A DNA stretch of 7,008 bases from Desulfuromonadales bacterium C00003068 (GTDB lineage: Bacteria; Desulfobacterota; Desulfuromonadia; Desulfuromonadales; Desulfuromonadaceae), in contig MAXR01000328.1 of NCBI GenBank assembly GCA_001751155.1, positions 1-7,008 of the forward strand, given 5' to 3'. The notes below the pieces were generated by a model, which was given only the letters and a program-made list of their open reading frames with translations, was not told the origin of the DNA and ran no database searches. Position 1 is the stretch's first letter. Each line of letters starts with the position of its first letter. This document shows positions 5,964-7,008 of this stretch, one piece after another. Both the position numbers and the translations under genes were made by a program.

Positions 5964-7008
5964 ATGAACAGTACAGATATTGCTATTATTGGCGGTTCAG
6001 CAGCAGGCTTGTCATCCGTCGCAGCGCTATTACGCCGTCACCCAAATAAAAAAATCACCATGATTCGCAATGTCAGCCAAACGGTTGTACCATGCGGTAT
6101 CCCCTATGTTTACGGTACACTTAAAACAGTGACGAAAAACATTGTTCCTGACACGATGATGGAACAAGCGGGGGTAAACATCATCAAAAAGCATGTCAAC
6201 AAGCTCGATCGTGAAGCGAAGACAATTACCTTTGACGATGGTGAAACCTTAAACTACGAAAAAATGATTTTAAGTACGGGATCAAAACCGTTTGTCCCCC
6301 CTATTCCGGGTGCAACACTCAACAATGTTTTTTGCATTCAAAAAGATCCAGCTTATTTGCAAAACATTTATGAAGCTCTTGATCCAGCTACGAATATCGT
6401 CGTCATCGGCGGCGGCTTCATTGGTGTTGAGATGGCGGAGCAGATCGCCAAAATGGCTGACCACACCACGGAAAAAAACATCCGTTTAGTTGAGATGATG
6501 CCTCGCTGCCTGATGCTAGCATGTGAAGAGGAGTACTGTGAGGTTGCCGAAAAAGAGTTACGTGAATTAGGCATTGAGGTGATGACCAACAGTCAGGTTA
6601 AGGCGATCCACGGTGACACGCAGGTTACAGCGATCGAACTCGCTAACGGTGAGATGATAAATGCTGATGTGGTTGTCATTGGCATTGGCGCAGCACCCAA
6701 CATTGACCTTGCTGTCGAAGCAGGACTTACCGCCGACCCACGTAACGGTGTAGCGGTAGACGCCTATCTACGAACCAATGATCCCGATATCTATTCTGCT
6801 GGCGATTGCGCCAGTAAGTTCTCCTTTTTATCGGGTAAACCCAGCGGGATTCGACTAGCGTCTATTGCCGCCACCGAGGGTACTATTGCCGCTGGCAATC
6901 TTTACAACCCGAAACCACGTAAAACTCTTGGCGCGCTCGGTGCTTTTGCCACCAAAATTGGGACACGCAGTATTGCCGCAGCCGGACTAACAACACAAGC
7001 AGCGAAAC
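5964..7008 (+). CDS. FAD/NAD-dependent disulfide reductase / NADH oxidase (CoADR-Nox-Npsr family), C-terminus cut by window edge
   Basis: 348 codons are present, with the end off-window; the family is usually about 440-570 residues. AAGGAG lies 10 bases before the ATG at 5964. An ATG at 5957 is in another frame. Seen in order: FAD-binding GGSAAG (10-15); the single redox cysteine C44 in VVPCGIPYVYG, equivalent to the active Cys of CoA-disulfide reductase and of water- or peroxide-forming NADH oxidase; STGSKP (104-109); NAD-binding VVIGGGFIGVEMAE (146-159); and the second FAD motif TNDPDIYSAGDCA (271-283). The dimerisation domain begins near 320 (TLGALGAFATKIGTRSIAAAGL). Known relatives reduce CoA disulfide, polysulfide or O2 with NAD(P)H in the cytoplasm, and sequence alone does not separate these activities. 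Extra cysteines C182, C187 and C192 lie after the NAD motif. A C-terminal rhodanese, as in Npsr/CoADR-RHD, would be outside the window. Probably controlled by the Fur-like gene before it. Confidence 0.88.
   Translation, partial: MNSTDIAIIGGSAAGLSSVAALLRRHPNKKITMIRNVSQTVVPCGIPYVYGTLKTVTKNIVPDTMMEQAGVNIIKKHVNKLDREAKTITFDDGETLNYEKMILSTGSKPFVPPIPGATLNNVFCIQKDPAYLQNIYEALDPATNIVVIGGGFIGVEMAEQIAKMADHTTEKNIRLVEMMPRCLMLACEEEYCEVAEKELRELGIEVMTNSQVKAIHGDTQVTAIELANGEMINADVVVIGIGAAPNIDLAVEAGLTADPRNGVAVDAYLRTNDPDIYSAGDCASKFSFLSGKPSGIRLASIAATEGTIAAGNLYNPKPRKTLGALGAFATKIGTRSIAAAGLTTQAAK

Noticed and set aside
6282..6589. Open frames on both strands inside the reductase
   Set aside because: They overlap a well-conserved flavoprotein reading frame and have no domain or start signal.
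1..7008. tRNA or rRNA genes, CRISPR arrays, insertion sequences, attachment sites
   Set aside because: I looked on both strands and found no clover-leaf or rRNA-like sequence, no regularly spaced repeats, no transposase-like frame and no terminal inverted repeats with target duplications.

Overview
This is an ordinary-looking bacterial chromosomal segment with eight protein genes, two of them cut by the window edges. There are no RNA genes, insertion sequences, phage genes or CRISPR arrays that I can see. Diderm lipoproteins, a c-type heme lipoprotein of the cytochrome P460 type and a BipA/TypA GTPase suggest a proteobacterium in the broad sense. A gammaproteobacterium or a Desulfuromonas-like lineage both seem possible, and the sequence alone does not let me choose.

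Left part (1-2979). A lipoprotein with a 3D (double-psi beta-barrel) domain runs leftward off the window from a GTG start at 429. Divergent from it is a small PaaI-type hotdog thioesterase (541-933). After a 231-bp gap comes the complete ribosome-associated GTPase typA/bipA (1165-2979). It ends at a strong symmetric hairpin (3005-3038) that can terminate transcription from both sides.

Middle part (3077-5235), all on the minus strand. In transcription order these are an AEC-family (auxin efflux carrier) transporter, a monoheme cytochrome P460-type lipoprotein, and an SseB-like acidic protein. A candidate promoter precedes the P460 gene. Nested inverted repeats ending in a T run lie between P460 and the SseB-like gene.

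Right part (5448-7008), plus strand. A Fur-superfamily regulator is followed after 66 bp by a flavin- and NAD-dependent disulfide reductase/NADH oxidase of the CoADR/Nox/Npsr family, cut by the window end. The regulator keeps the four cysteines of the structural zinc site. It lacks several of the usual regulatory-metal ligands and instead carries extra cysteines, including a second internal CxxC. A Fur-box-like sequence overlaps its own leader, and a perfect 13-bp palindrome sits just before the reductase.

The most interesting reading of the window is that the last two genes form a small thiol- or metal-responsive module: an atypical Cys-rich Fur-like sensor controlling a flavoprotein thiol/disulfide or oxygen-reducing enzyme. 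That is inference from residues and gene order. No strikingly new system is visible elsewhere.
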